Shown one piece after another: positions 45,384-54,408 of a stretch of DNA of 64,000 nucleotides. The position numbers and the translations under genes were made by a program. The notes beneath the pieces are model-generated. The model was not told the DNA's origin. It did no database searches and saw only the letters and a list, made by a program, of their open reading frames with translations. The DNA is from Streptomyces sp. man185 (GTDB lineage: Bacteria > Actinomycetota > Actinomycetes > Streptomycetales > Streptomycetaceae). Each line of letters begins with the position of its first letter. Position 1 is the stretch's first letter. Location of the stretch: the NCBI GenBank assembly GCA_002551355.1, contig NTHE01000008.1:3361-67360 (forward strand), in the 5' to 3' direction.

Positions 45384-46381
45384 AACCCTTCGGCTATGTG
45401 CGCCCCGCCACCACCGACGAGGCCGTCCAGCTCTGCGCGGCCGGCCCCGGCGCCCGCTTCCTGGGCGGCGGCACCAACCTCGTGGACCTGATGAAGCTCG
45501 GAGTGGAGACGCCCCGGGTCCTCGTCGACGTCTCCGGGCTCCCCCTGGACCGGGTGGCCCGGACGGCCGAGGGCGGCTTGAGCGTCGGAGCCACCGTGCG
45601 CAACAGCGACCTCGCCGCCCACCCCGACGTGACCAGGGATTACCCGGCGCTGTCCCAGGCGTTGCTGGCCGGGGCCTCCGGACAGCTCCGCAACTCCGCC
45701 ACCACCGGCGGCAATCTGCTCCAGCGCACTCGGTGCCGCTACTTCCAGGACGTCTCCAAGCCCTGCAACAAGCGGCTCCCCGGCTCCGGCTGTCCCGCGC
45801 TCGAAGGGACCAACCGGGACCTCGCGATCCTCGGGCACTCACCGGAGTGCGTGGCCACCAACCCGTCCGACATGGCCGTGGCCCTCGCCGCGCTGGACGC
45901 GACCGTGGTGCTCGTCGGGCCGGAGGGCGAACGGGCCGTGCCCCTCACCGAATTCCACCGGCTGCCGGGGGAGAACCCCGACCAGGACACCGTGATCCGG
46001 CCCGGCGAGCTGATCACCGAGGTCGTGCTCCCGCCCCCGACGCCCGGGGCGGCCTCCCGCTACCGCAAGGCCCGCGACCGCGCCAGTTTCGCCTTCGCGC
46101 TGGTCTCCGTCGCCGCCACGCTCCGGGTGGACGCCGGGCACGTGGAGCACGCCACGCTCGCGTTCGGCGGCGTCGCCCACCGGCCGTGGCGGGCCCGCCG
46201 GGCCGAGGCCGAACTCCGCGGCGCACCCGCCACGCCCGCCGCCTTCCAGCACGCCCTGATCGCCGAACTGGCCGAGGCACGGCCGCTGCGCGACAACGCG
46301 TTCAAGGTCGACCTCGCCCGCAGGCTCGCCCTCGACGTCCTCGGCGAACTCACCGAGCGACAGCCGACCCGGGCCGGTTGA
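45380..46381 (+). CDS. Molybdenum hydroxylase FAD subunit (PaoB/YagS-like)
   Basis: A 333-residue FAD-binding subunit starting at GTG 45380 inside the previous stop. FAD motifs are FLGGGTNLVDLMKLGVE and LRNSATTGGNLLQRTRC. Between them and the core it has CRYFQDVSKPCNKRLPGSGC, the cysteine cluster that in E. coli PaoB binds an extra [4Fe-4S] centre; this separates it from ordinary xanthine dehydrogenase medium subunits and supports an aldehyde oxidoreductase of the PaoABC type. Confidence 0.92.
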   Translation: MKPFGYVRPATTDEAVQLCAAGPGARFLGGGTNLVDLMKLGVETPRVLVDVSGLPLDRVARTAEGGLSVGATVRNSDLAAHPDVTRDYPALSQALLAGASGQLRNSATTGGNLLQRTRCRYFQDVSKPCNKRLPGSGCPALEGTNRDLAILGHSPECVATNPSDMAVALAALDATVVLVGPEGERAVPLTEFHRLPGENPDQDTVIRPGELITEVVLPPPTPGAASRYRKARDRASFAFALVSVAATLRVDAGHVEHATLAFGGVAHRPWRARRAEAELRGAPATPAAFQHALIAELAEARPLRDNAFKVDLARRLALDVLGELTERQPTRAG

Positions 46382-46384
46382 GCC

Positions 46385-46530
46385 GCCGGGACCGGCTCAA
46401 GTGCCGGGACCGGCTCAACCGCCGGAACCGGTGAGCCGGCCCGGACCGACCGTCCCGTCCGGACCGACCGTTCCCGTCCGGACCGACCGCTCCCGTCCGG
46501 ACCGAGTGAACCGCTCGGACCGACTGAACC
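46385..46530. repeat. Direct and tandem repeats between the FAD and molybdopterin subunit genes
   Basis: GCCGGGACCGGCTCAA occurs at 46385-46400 and 46403-46418. A 19-bp unit starting CCCGTCCGGACCG follows at 46454, 46473 and 46492 (third copy partial), with single-base differences. CCGGCTCA and TGAGCCGG near 46411-46440 can also pair. The 229-bp gap is unusual inside an otherwise overlapping operon. Confidence 0.75.
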
Positions 46531-46610
46531 CACCGGGGACGCCCCGACCGCCGACCTCCGCCCCGGCCGTTCCTACCGCGCCCGCCCCCCGATCCCCGAG
46601 GACCCCCGCC

Positions 46611-48710
46611 ATGACCACGCAAGCCCCGCAGTTCCCCGGTGCGCCCGTCGTCCGCAGAGAGGCCCGGGACAAGGTCACCGGCACCGCCCGCTACGCGGCC
46701 GACCGCACCCCCGCCGGCTGCCTGTACGCCTGGACCGTCCCGGCGACCGTCGCGTCCGGACGCGTCACCGCCGTACGGGCCGTCGACGCCCTCGCCGTAC
46801 CCGGCGTCCACTCCGTCCTCACCCACGACAACGCGCTCCGGCTCCTGGAGCCCGACGACCCGATCCTGGCCGTGCTCCAGGACGACCGCGTCCCGCACCA
46901 CGGCTGGCCGATCGCCCTCGTGATCGCGGAGTCCCTGGAGGCCGCCAGGACCGGAGCCGGGGAGCTCCACGTCGAGTACGAACGCGATGCGCACGACGTG
47001 ACCCTCACCGAGGATCACCCCGGCCTCTACACGCCCGAGGAGGCCAACGGCGGGTTCCCCGCCGTCCGGGTGCGCGGCGACGTGGAACGCGCCCTCGCCG
47101 CGTCGCGCGTTCAGATCGACGCCACGTACCGGATGGACGCGCTGCACAACCACCCCATGGAGCCGCACGCCGCCACCGCCGTATGGGCGGACGGACACCT
47201 CACCGTCCATGACTCCAGCCAGGGCTCCACCAAGGTCCGCGAGAGCCTGGCCCAGGCGTTCGGCCTGGACGCGGACCGGATCACCGTGGTCTCCGAGCAC
47301 GTCGGCGGCGGCTTCGGCTCCAAGGGCACCACCCGCCCCCAGGGGCTCCTGGCCGCGATGGCCGCCCGGCACACCGGCCGCCCGGTGAAGCTGGTCTTCC
47401 CCCGGGCCCAGCTGGCGGAGGTCGTCGGTCACCGGGCCCCCACGATCCAGCGGGTCCGGCTCGGCGCGGACCTCGACGGCGTGCTCACCGCCGTCAGCCA
47501 GGAGGTCGTCACCCAGACCTCCACCGTGAAGGAGTTCGTCGAGCAGGCCGCCGTGCCCGCCCGCGTCATGTACGCCTCGCCGAACAGCCGCACCGGGCAC
47601 CGGGTGGTCGCCCTCGACGTCCCCAGCCCCTCCTGGATGCGTGCCCCGGGGGAGGCCTCGGGGATGTACGCCCTGGAGTCCGCCATGGACGAACTCGCCT
47701 CCGCGCTCGGCCTGGACCCCGTGGAGCTGCGGCTGCGCAACGAACCGGAGACCGAGCCGGACAGCGGCCTCCCCTTCAGCAGCCGTGGCCTGGCCGCCTG
47801 TCTGCGCGACGGCGCGGCACGGTTCGGCTGGCACGACCGCGACCCCCGCCCCGCCGCCCGCCAGGAGGGGCGCTGGCTCATCGGTACGGGCGTGGCCTCC
47901 GCGACGTACCCCGTCCTCGTCTCCCGGTCCACCGCGAGCGCCAACGCCGCGCCGGACGGCTCCCTGCGCGTCCAGGTCAACGCCACCGACATCGGCACCG
48001 GGGCCCGCACCGTGCTGGCCCAGATCGCCGCCGACGCGCTCGGCGTCGACCCCGGGGCCGTACACGTCGACATCGGCTCCACCGACCTGCCCACCGCCCC
48101 GCTGGCCGGCGGCTCCTCCGGCACCGCATCCTGGGGCTGGGCGGTGCACAAGGCCGCCGCCGATCTCGCCGCCCGCCTCGCCGAGCACTCCGGCCCGCTC
48201 CCCGCCGACGGGATCACCGCCACCGCCGACACCGAGCAGGAGACCGGCGAGAAGTCCCCGTACGCCCGACACGCCTTCGGCGCCCACTTCGCCGAGACGG
48301 CCGTCGACGCCGTCACCGGCGAAGTGCGCGTACGCCGCCTCCTCGGCGTTTACGCCGCCGGGCGGATCCTCAACGCGCGTACCGCCCGCTCCCAGTTCAC
48401 CGGCGGCATGGTGATGGGCATCGGCATGGCCCTCACCGAGGGCTGCGGCATCGACCCGGTCCACGGCGACTTCACCGCCAAGGACCTCGCCGCTTACCAC
48501 GTGCCCGTCTGCGCCGACACCGCCGACATCCAGGCCCACTGGATCGAGGAGGACGACCGCCACCTCAACCCCATGGGCAGCAAGGGCATCGGCGAGATCG
48601 GGATCGTCGGCACCGCCGCCGCCATCGGCAACGCGGTCCGCCACGCCACCGGCGCCCGGCTGCGCGAACTGCCCCTCACCCCGGACACCCTGCTGCCCTA
48701 TCTGCTGTGA
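46611..48710 (+). CDS. Molybdenum hydroxylase catalytic subunit (PaoC/YagR-like)
   Basis: A 699-residue molybdopterin-binding subunit. Family motifs are VTGTARYAADRTPAGCLYAW, HNHPMEPHAATAVW, HVGGGFGSKG (cofactor binding) and the catalytic glutamate in GSKGIGEIGIVG near the C-terminus. ATG 46611 begins the canonical N-terminus; the open frame upstream runs through the tandem repeats and is Pro/Arg-rich. The ribosome binding site is weak. No cofactor-inserting PaoD/XdhC gene lies nearby. Confidence 0.93.
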   Translation: MTTQAPQFPGAPVVRREARDKVTGTARYAADRTPAGCLYAWTVPATVASGRVTAVRAVDALAVPGVHSVLTHDNALRLLEPDDPILAVLQDDRVPHHGWPIALVIAESLEAARTGAGELHVEYERDAHDVTLTEDHPGLYTPEEANGGFPAVRVRGDVERALAASRVQIDATYRMDALHNHPMEPHAATAVWADGHLTVHDSSQGSTKVRESLAQAFGLDADRITVVSEHVGGGFGSKGTTRPQGLLAAMAARHTGRPVKLVFPRAQLAEVVGHRAPTIQRVRLGADLDGVLTAVSQEVVTQTSTVKEFVEQAAVPARVMYASPNSRTGHRVVALDVPSPSWMRAPGEASGMYALESAMDELASALGLDPVELRLRNEPETEPDSGLPFSSRGLAACLRDGAARFGWHDRDPRPAARQEGRWLIGTGVASATYPVLVSRSTASANAAPDGSLRVQVNATDIGTGARTVLAQIAADALGVDPGAVHVDIGSTDLPTAPLAGGSSGTASWGWAVHKAAADLAARLAEHSGPLPADGITATADTEQETGEKSPYARHAFGAHFAETAVDAVTGEVRVRRLLGVYAAGRILNARTARSQFTGGMVMGIGMALTEGCGIDPVHGDFTAKDLAAYHVPVCADTADIQAHWIEEDDRHLNPMGSKGIGEIGIVGTAAAIGNAVRHATGARLRELPLTPDTLLPYLL

Positions 48711-48829
48711 CCGGACACCGCCCCCACCAGCACGGACGGCCCAGCTGTTGCGCGTCCGGCGTACCGGCCTCACTCTGATGAGTGACCCAGAAGTGATAAG
48801 TGCTCACGCTTCGTGTTCGGGGGTCGTTC

Positions 48830-48859
48830 GTACGACGGGGTGAAGTACGACGGGGTGAA
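48830..48859. repeat. 15-bp tandem duplication in a 5' region
   Basis: GTACGACGGGGTGAA is repeated exactly at 48830-48844 and 48845-48859, ending about 32 bases before the start codon of the ATP-binding protein gene. It lies within the 5' region or leader of that gene. Confidence 0.8.
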
Positions 48860-48891
48860 GCACGTGGGCCTCGTGGTGAGGAGCCTCGACG

Positions 48892-49350
48892 ATGACCGTT
48901 CCACTCGACCGGCACTACTCGGTCGAACTGCAGGTGTCGGCAGAGCGCGTTTCCCAGCTGCGGCGGATCGTCGCCGCACACCTTCGTCACTGGAGTCTCG
49001 ACCTGCACGTCCGGCCGGTGTGCCGGGCCCTGGACGAACTCCTGACCAACGTCCACCGGCATGTCGGCGGCGGCAACACCTGCGTCCTCGAACTCCGCTG
49101 GACCGGACGGCACGTGACCGTGTCCGTCGCGGACAACAGTGCCCGGATGCCCCGCCTGCTGCCGGTCGGCGGCGGGCTGAGCCGGGTCATGGCCCTGAGC
49201 GACAGCTGGGGCACCTGCCGGACCACGGACGGCAAAGTGGTCTGGTTCACCCGCTACGCCGAGGCGCCGCAGCTCGCGGGACTGCTCCCGTACGCTCCGC
49301 TGCCCGGCGTCCGCACCGCCCGCCGCACTCCCCTCGCGGCGCTCGTGTAA
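48892..49350 (+). CDS. Anti-sigma-like ATP-binding protein (HATPase fold)
   Basis: A 152-residue protein of the RsbW/SpoIIAB-like GHKL group so abundant in Streptomyces. The N-box is DELLTNVHRHVGGG at about 48-61, with VTVSVADNSARMP as the G1-type box and LPVGGGLSRVMALSDSWG after it. The last 35 residues are an unrelated tail. ATG 48892 follows AGGAG. Relatives bind sigma factors or anti-sigma antagonists, or signal through PP2C phosphatases; no partner gene is adjacent. Confidence 0.85.
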   Translation: MTVPLDRHYSVELQVSAERVSQLRRIVAAHLRHWSLDLHVRPVCRALDELLTNVHRHVGGGNTCVLELRWTGRHVTVSVADNSARMPRLLPVGGGLSRVMALSDSWGTCRTTDGKVVWFTRYAEAPQLAGLLPYAPLPGVRTARRTPLAALV

Positions 49351-49508
49351 CCGCCCGGACGGGCGGCCCGTGACCCCGGCCGACGCGGAACGTGCCTTCC
49401 GGCACGCATGATCCGCGTCGGCCGGGTACGTGCCGGGGGAGAGGGCCGCGTTGCGCGGACCGGTGCGGCGCGGCACGGTCGAAGTACCGATGCAAGGAGG
49501 CCACTGCC

Positions 49509-50921
49509 ATGCCCATCGCGACGGTCAACCCCGCGAACGGCGAACTGATCAGGTCCTTCGACGCCCTGGGCGAGGACGAGACCGAACGCAGGATCGCCGC
49601 CGCCGCGGAGACCTTCCGCCAGTACCGCACGACGTCCTTCGAACAGCGGGCGGCCTGGCTGAACCGGGCCGCCGACCTCCTCGACGAGGACCGGGACACC
49701 ATCGCCCGGACGATGACCGTCGAGATGGGGAAGCCCATCACGGCCGCCCGCGCGGAGGCGGCCAAGTGCGCGAAGGCGATGCGCTGGTACGCCGACCGTG
49801 CCGAGGGCCTGCTCGCCGACGAACACCCGGACCCCGCCGACGTGAAGGACTCCGGCGCCTCCCGCGCGCTGGTCCGCTACCGTCCGCTCGGTGTGGTCCT
49901 CGCCGTGATGCCGTGGAACTTCCCGCTCTGGCAGGTGGTGCGCTTCGCCGCCCCCGCGCTGATGGCGGGCAACGTCGGCCTCCTCAAGCACGCGTCGAAC
50001 GTCCCGCAGACCGCCCTCTACCTGGAGGACCTCTTCCACCGGGCGGGATTCCCGGCGGGCTGCTTCCGTACGCTGCTGATCGGCTCGGGCGCCGTCGAGG
50101 CCGTCCTGCGCGACCCGCGCGTCGTCGCCGCCACGCTCACCGGAAGCGAACCGGCCGGGCGCTCCGTCGCCGCCACCGCCGGCGACGAGGTCAAGAAGAC
50201 CGTTCTGGAACTCGGCGGCAGCGACCCGTATCTCGTGCTGCCCTCGGCGGACGTGGAGAAGGCCGCCGCCACCGCCGTCACCGCACGCGTCCAGAACAAC
50301 GGCCAGTCCTGCATCGCCGCCAAGCGCTTCATCGTCCATGCCGACGTGTACGACGCGTTCGCCGAGCGCTTCACCGCGGGCATGCGCGCCCTGACCGTCG
50401 GCGACCCGCTGGAGGACGCCACCGACATCGGCCCCCTCTCCACCGAGCAGGGCCGCACCGACCTGGAGGAACTCGTCGACGACGCCGTCGAGCGAGGGGC
50501 CGCGACGCTGTGCGGCGGACGCCGTCCCGACAAGCTCGGCGGCGGCCTGGAGAACGGCTGGTTCTACGAGCCCACCGTGCTCGCCGGCATCACCACCGCC
50601 ATGCGCGTCCACCGCGAGGAGACCTTCGGCCCGGTCGCCACCCTCTACCGCGTCGCCGACCTCGACGAGGCCACCCACCTGGCCAACGACACCCCCTTCG
50701 GCCTGAGTTCCAACGTCTGGACCCGCGACCCGGGCGAACAGGAACGCTGCGCCCGCGACCTGGAAGCCGGCGGGGTCTTCTTCAACGGGATGACCGCCTC
50801 GCACCCGGCCCTGCCCTTCGGCGGGATCAAGCGCTCCGGTTACGGCCGTGAGCTGGCCGGACACGGTATCCGCGAGTTCTGCAACGCCACCACGCTCTGG
50901 TACGGACCCGAGGGCTCCTGA
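49509..50921 (+). CDS. NAD(P)-dependent succinate-semialdehyde dehydrogenase-like aldehyde dehydrogenase
   Basis: A 470-residue aldehyde dehydrogenase. Visible are VVLAVMPWNFPLWQVVRFAAPALMAGN, TGSEPAGRSVA, the catalytic Glu in LELGGSDPYLVL and nucleophile Cys in NNGQSCIAAKRF. The sequence pattern fits GabD1-type succinate-semialdehyde dehydrogenases, but the aldehyde cannot be proved. ATG 49509 has AAGGAGG 7 bases upstream; the frame extends back to 49392 without merit. The gene stands alone. Confidence 0.9.
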   Translation: MPIATVNPANGELIRSFDALGEDETERRIAAAAETFRQYRTTSFEQRAAWLNRAADLLDEDRDTIARTMTVEMGKPITAARAEAAKCAKAMRWYADRAEGLLADEHPDPADVKDSGASRALVRYRPLGVVLAVMPWNFPLWQVVRFAAPALMAGNVGLLKHASNVPQTALYLEDLFHRAGFPAGCFRTLLIGSGAVEAVLRDPRVVAATLTGSEPAGRSVAATAGDEVKKTVLELGGSDPYLVLPSADVEKAAATAVTARVQNNGQSCIAAKRFIVHADVYDAFAERFTAGMRALTVGDPLEDATDIGPLSTEQGRTDLEELVDDAVERGAATLCGGRRPDKLGGGLENGWFYEPTVLAGITTAMRVHREETFGPVATLYRVADLDEATHLANDTPFGLSSNVWTRDPGEQERCARDLEAGGVFFNGMTASHPALPFGGIKRSGYGRELAGHGIREFCNATTLWYGPEGS

Positions 50922-51016
50922 CTTCCGCCACCACGCTCGCGCCGGGCCCCCGTACCGCCCGGCCGGGCGATGCGCGATCATGGGCGGCGACCCTGCCAGG
51001 CCGGAGAGAGGCTGCC

Positions 51017-51976
51017 ATGAAGCTGCGCTGCGCCGTGATCGAGGACTTCCAGTCCGTGGCCACCACCGTCGTCGACTGGTCGCCCGTCACCGAGGACGTC
51101 GAGGTCGTGACGTTCACCGAGCACCTCGCCGGCGTGGACGAAACGGCCGCCGCCCTCGTCGGCTTCGACATCGTGGTCACCCTGCGCGAGCGGGTGCCCT
51201 TCCCGGCGGAGCTGTTCGCCCGGCTGCCCCGGCTGCGGCTCCTGGTCGCCTCCGGCATGCGCAACTCCGCCATCGACTTCGACGCCGCGCAGCGTCACGG
51301 CGTCGTCGTCTGCGGCACCGCCAGCTCCTCCACCCCGCCCGTCGAACTCACCTGGGCACTGCTGCTGGGACTCGCGCGCGGGATCGTCCCGGAGGCCGGG
51401 GCCCTGCGCACGGGCGGACCCTGGCAGTCCACCCTCGGGGCCGATCTGCACGGGCGGACGCTCGGTCTGCTGGGGCTCGGGAAGATCGGCGGCCGGGTGG
51501 CCCGGGTGGGACTGGCCTTCGGCATGGACGTGGTGGCCTGGAGCCAGAACCTCACGAAGGAACGCGCCGACGAGGTCGGGGCGAGCCTTGCCCCCTCCAA
51601 GGCCGAGCTGCTGGCCGCGAGCGACTTCGTCTCCGTCCACCTCGCGCTCGGCGAGCGGACCCGGGGGCTGATCGGCACGGCCGAACTCGCCCGGATGCGC
51701 CCGACCGCGTACCTCGTCAACACCTCCCGGGCGGCCATCGTCGAAACGGACGCCCTGCTCGCCGCCCTGCGCGACGGGGTGATCGCCGGGGCCGCGACCG
51801 ACGTGTTCGACGTCGAGCCGCTCCCGGCCGGCGACCCGGTGCGCACCGCCCCGCGCCTGCTGGCCACCCCGCACCTGGGGTATGTGTCGCGCGCCAACTA
51901 CGAGACGTACTACGGCCAGGCCGTGGAGAACATCAGGGCGTTCCTCGACGGGCAGCCGGTCCGCCGCCTCGGCTGA
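51017..51976 (+). CDS. D-2-hydroxyacid dehydrogenase family protein
   Basis: A 319-residue NAD-dependent dehydrogenase. The cofactor motif is GLLGLGKIGGRVA at about 152-164, and the catalytic set follows: Arg in VNTSRAAIV, Glu in FDVEPLP and His in ATPHLGYVS. Like many family members it may act on a 2-ketoacid such as phosphohydroxypyruvate or glyoxylate; no specificity motif is recognised. ATG 51017 follows GGAGAGAGG. Confidence 0.9.
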   Translation: MKLRCAVIEDFQSVATTVVDWSPVTEDVEVVTFTEHLAGVDETAAALVGFDIVVTLRERVPFPAELFARLPRLRLLVASGMRNSAIDFDAAQRHGVVVCGTASSSTPPVELTWALLLGLARGIVPEAGALRTGGPWQSTLGADLHGRTLGLLGLGKIGGRVARVGLAFGMDVVAWSQNLTKERADEVGASLAPSKAELLAASDFVSVHLALGERTRGLIGTAELARMRPTAYLVNTSRAAIVETDALLAALRDGVIAGAATDVFDVEPLPAGDPVRTAPRLLATPHLGYVSRANYETYYGQAVENIRAFLDGQPVRRLG

Positions 51977-51990
51977 CGGCGGACCGGCCC

Positions 51991-52058
51991 CGTGCGGGGT
52001 TCGGTCTCGTGCGGGGTTCGGTCTCGTACGGGCGTCGGTCTCGTGCGGGAACGCGGTC
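51991..52058. repeat. 17-bp tandem repeat, four copies, between convergent genes
   Basis: Units starting 51991 and 52008 are identical (CGTGCGGGGTTCGGTCT). Units at 52025 and 52042 are diverged copies. The last overlaps the stop codon of the baeRF3 gene, which ends at 52057. Confidence 0.8.
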
Positions 52059-53172
52059 AGTAGCGCAGGGCCGCCGCCATCCCGCCGTGGTCCGCAAGCG
52101 ACTCGTCCTCGACGAAGACCACGTCGGCGCCGCTGTCCAGCGCGGCTTCGACCAGTTCGTCGACGATGTCCTCGCGGACCGTGCCGTCCGCACTCTGCGT
52201 GGTCCCCTCGGGCACCGGCTCAAGGTGTTCGTCGGTCACCCGCACGGTCGCCCGGAAGTGCTCCTCCACCGCGACCAGACCCGCCCGGCCCTCCCGGACG
52301 GCGGCCCACACCTCGTCGAGCCCGCCGGCGAAGGAGTGGGCGCTGCGGGCGTTTTCGAGCCGGGTGTCGACCTCCGCCGCCGCCTGGTGTGCGCCTTCCG
52401 CCAGGGCGGGCTGCAACTCCTTGAGGACCTCGGTGGGCGGCAGGTCGGCCGGCGCTCCCTTGGCGACCCGGCCGATCGCGGACCGGGAGCTCTCGCCGAC
52501 CTCGTCCAGCAGGGCGAGAGCGGGGGCCAGGCCCAGCAGGTACAGCGGACGCGGATCGTCGGCGAGCACCGTGCGCAGCTTCTCGTCGACGTCACGGAAG
52601 AAGTTCCGGGTCTCCTCGTCGGAGAAGGTGCTCGGGGTGTCCCCGATCCGCTCCTCACGCTGCGGGTTCGGCGGCTCCTTCGGCGCGGTCAGCGGGAAGC
52701 CGCCGGTCTTCTCCGGCCGGATGCCGTCGCCGGTCCCGATCCACAGGGTGGCGTGGTCGGCGGCGACGGTCAGCACCCGGAACGGCCGCGTCTGGGCCTT
52801 GGCCGCGACGAGGTTGCGGGTGAGGAAGGTGTCGCTGAGCACCACCCGTTCGGGTGCGGTCCGCGGAAGTTGCCAGATCCAGTACTGGTCGGTGGTCACC
52901 AGGAGCACCAGGGAGTCCAGCGCCCCGCGCGGGTCCACCTCGCCCGCCGCCCGCTCCAGCTGCGCCCGGAGAGCGGCTTCGACCTCACGGCTGACCCGCG
53001 GGTCGGCTTCGAGACGGTGCCCGGCCTCCGCCACCAGGTTCCGCAGCCGGACCGGGTCCTGGGCGTTGTCCGGGGCCTTGCGGTGGGTCGGCATCGTCAG
53101 GGACAGGGCCGGGTAGGGCCGGGTCGCCCGCAGCTCCCGCAACAGGTCGGCGGTCAGGGCGTCCGTATCCAT
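52057..53172 (-). CDS. baeRF3-type release-factor-fold protein
   Basis: A 371-residue protein resembling the bacterial archaeo-eukaryotic release factor (baeRF) family 3. The N-terminus reads LRELRATRPYPALSLTMPTHRKAPDNAQDPVRLRNLV; the C-terminal eRF1-like unit ends ALDSGADVVFVEDESLADHGGMAAALRY, typical of the family. The baeRF group was proposed from sequence analysis to act on ribosomes, in rescue or in response to stress. ATG 53172 follows GGAGGGA. It is divergent from a DUF1269 gene, the two sharing a 117-bp promoter region. Confidence 0.85.
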   Translation of the reverse strand: MDTDALTADLLRELRATRPYPALSLTMPTHRKAPDNAQDPVRLRNLVAEAGHRLEADPRVSREVEAALRAQLERAAGEVDPRGALDSLVLLVTTDQYWIWQLPRTAPERVVLSDTFLTRNLVAAKAQTRPFRVLTVAADHATLWIGTGDGIRPEKTGGFPLTAPKEPPNPQREERIGDTPSTFSDEETRNFFRDVDEKLRTVLADDPRPLYLLGLAPALALLDEVGESSRSAIGRVAKGAPADLPPTEVLKELQPALAEGAHQAAAEVDTRLENARSAHSFAGGLDEVWAAVREGRAGLVAVEEHFRATVRVTDEHLEPVPEGTTQSADGTVREDIVDELVEAALDSGADVVFVEDESLADHGGMAAALRY

Positions 53173-53247
53173 CGTTCCCTCCCGGGACTCGAACCCGCTC
53201 CCGTATGAAGCGGATGCTTCGACGAGTCAATTCATACCTTTTGATTC

Positions 53248-53253
53248 TAATAT
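53248..53253 (+). promoter_or_regulatory. A+T-rich promoter region, possible -10
   Basis: TAATAT at 53248-53253 lies 37 bases before the DUF1269 start within a stretch (53225-53255) far richer in A+T than its surroundings. No clear -35 stands at 16-18 bases, so an alternative sigma factor is possible. Confidence 0.35.
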
Positions 53254-53289
53254 GGGCGAGTTGTTGCTCTGGAGTCGGGAGGGTGCGCG

Positions 53290-53784
53290 ATGTCCACGCT
53301 CACGGTGTGGAAGTTCCGGACGGCCGAAGGCGCGGAGAGCGTCGAGGAGGCGCTGAAATCCCTTCAGAAGGAAGGGCTGATCAAGATCCTCGACGCGGCC
53401 GTGGTGAGCTGGCCCGCCGACCGGGCCAAGCCGCGCACGAAACAGCTCCTCAACCTCGTCGGCGCCGGCGCCCTCAGCGGCACGTTCTGGGGCATGCTCT
53501 TCGGGCTGATCTTCCTCATGCCGCTGCTGGGCGCGGCCGTCGGGGCGGCCGCCGGTGCGCTCGGGGGGAAGCTCGCGGACGTCGGCATCGACGACGACTT
53601 CATCGCCGAGGTCAAGGAGAAGGTGACGCCCGGAACCTCGGCGCTGTTCCTGCTGACCATGAACGAGGTGCCCGAGCGGATCGGCGCTCAGCTGCCCGGC
53701 GACGGCGCCGAACTCCTCCACAGCAATCTCGACACCGAGCGCGAGGCGAAACTCCGCGACATCTTCGGCGACGACTCGGCGTGA
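53290..53784 (+). CDS. DUF1269 membrane-associated protein
   Basis: A 164-residue DUF1269 protein: MSTLTVWKFRTAEGAESVEEALKSLQKEGLIKILDAAVV, then a Gly/Ala-rich double hydrophobic stretch (GTFWGMLFGLIFLMPLLGAAVGAAAGALGG), then GIDDDFIAEVKEKVTPGTSALFLL. Family members are linked to stress conditions but have no known activity. ATG 53290 follows GGGAGGG. Its TGA overlaps an in-frame GTG of the lipoprotein gene that follows. Confidence 0.9.
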   Translation: MSTLTVWKFRTAEGAESVEEALKSLQKEGLIKILDAAVVSWPADRAKPRTKQLLNLVGAGALSGTFWGMLFGLIFLMPLLGAAVGAAAGALGGKLADVGIDDDFIAEVKEKVTPGTSALFLLTMNEVPERIGAQLPGDGAELLHSNLDTEREAKLRDIFGDDSA

Positions 53785-53840
53785 CCCACGCGCATCCCCC
53801 TCCCCACCCATATCCCCTTCTTGGATTGGACGGACCGTCC

Positions 53841-54395
53841 GTGAAAGCGAACCTCTCCGCGCGCCGGGCCCGCGCCACGCGCGTCCTGGCCCCCGTCGCG
53901 GTCGCGGCCCTGCTGCTCGCCTCCACGGCGGCCTGCGGCTCCGACAGCACCGGCGAAGGCACCGACCAGGGTGTCCACACCCTCACGCCCGAGCCGGAGG
54001 AATCGCCGGCCGAGTCCGCGAGCCCGCGCACCCAGGAGAGCTTCGCCGCCTCGGTCTCCGCCGAGTCCGAACGCGTACGGCAGGAGGCGGCCAAGCGTCT
54101 CGACGAGGTGGAGGGCCGGGGCAACGCCGTCGCCGACGTCTCGGTCAACGGACTGCCGCTCACCGCGTCCGAGGAGGTTCGCAGCGCCCTCGTCCGGGTC
54201 ACCAACCCCACGGACGAGGCCGCGTTCTACGCCGTGAAGGTGGAGTTCCTCGACGCCGAGGACAAGGTGCTGGACACCGTCGTCGTCGGCGTCCCGGACG
54301 CGCCGCCGGACCGCACGGTCGAGGTCCAGGCCAACAGCCGCAAGGCCGCCGGGGTGAAGACCTTTCCCCGGGTCGCCCAGGCGATGCGCGGCTGA
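53841..54395 (+). CDS. Lipoprotein with FxLYD-like domain
   Basis: A 184-residue predicted lipoprotein. I prefer GTG 53841 (MKANLSARRARATRVL), which places the hydrophobic stretch LAPVAVAALLLASTAAC directly after a basic n-region; an in-frame GTG at 53781 overlaps the previous stop and would add 20 residues. After a Thr/Pro/Glu linker and a helical segment comes an FxLYD-like beta domain (GLPLTASEEVRSALVRVTNPTDEAAFYAVKVEFLDAED). Function unknown. It is followed closely by the glutaminase gene. Confidence 0.8.
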   Translation: MKANLSARRARATRVLAPVAVAALLLASTAACGSDSTGEGTDQGVHTLTPEPEESPAESASPRTQESFAASVSAESERVRQEAAKRLDEVEGRGNAVADVSVNGLPLTASEEVRSALVRVTNPTDEAAFYAVKVEFLDAEDKVLDTVVVGVPDAPPDRTVEVQANSRKAAGVKTFPRVAQAMRG

Positions 54396-54408
54396 GGGGG
54401 CGCGGGCC

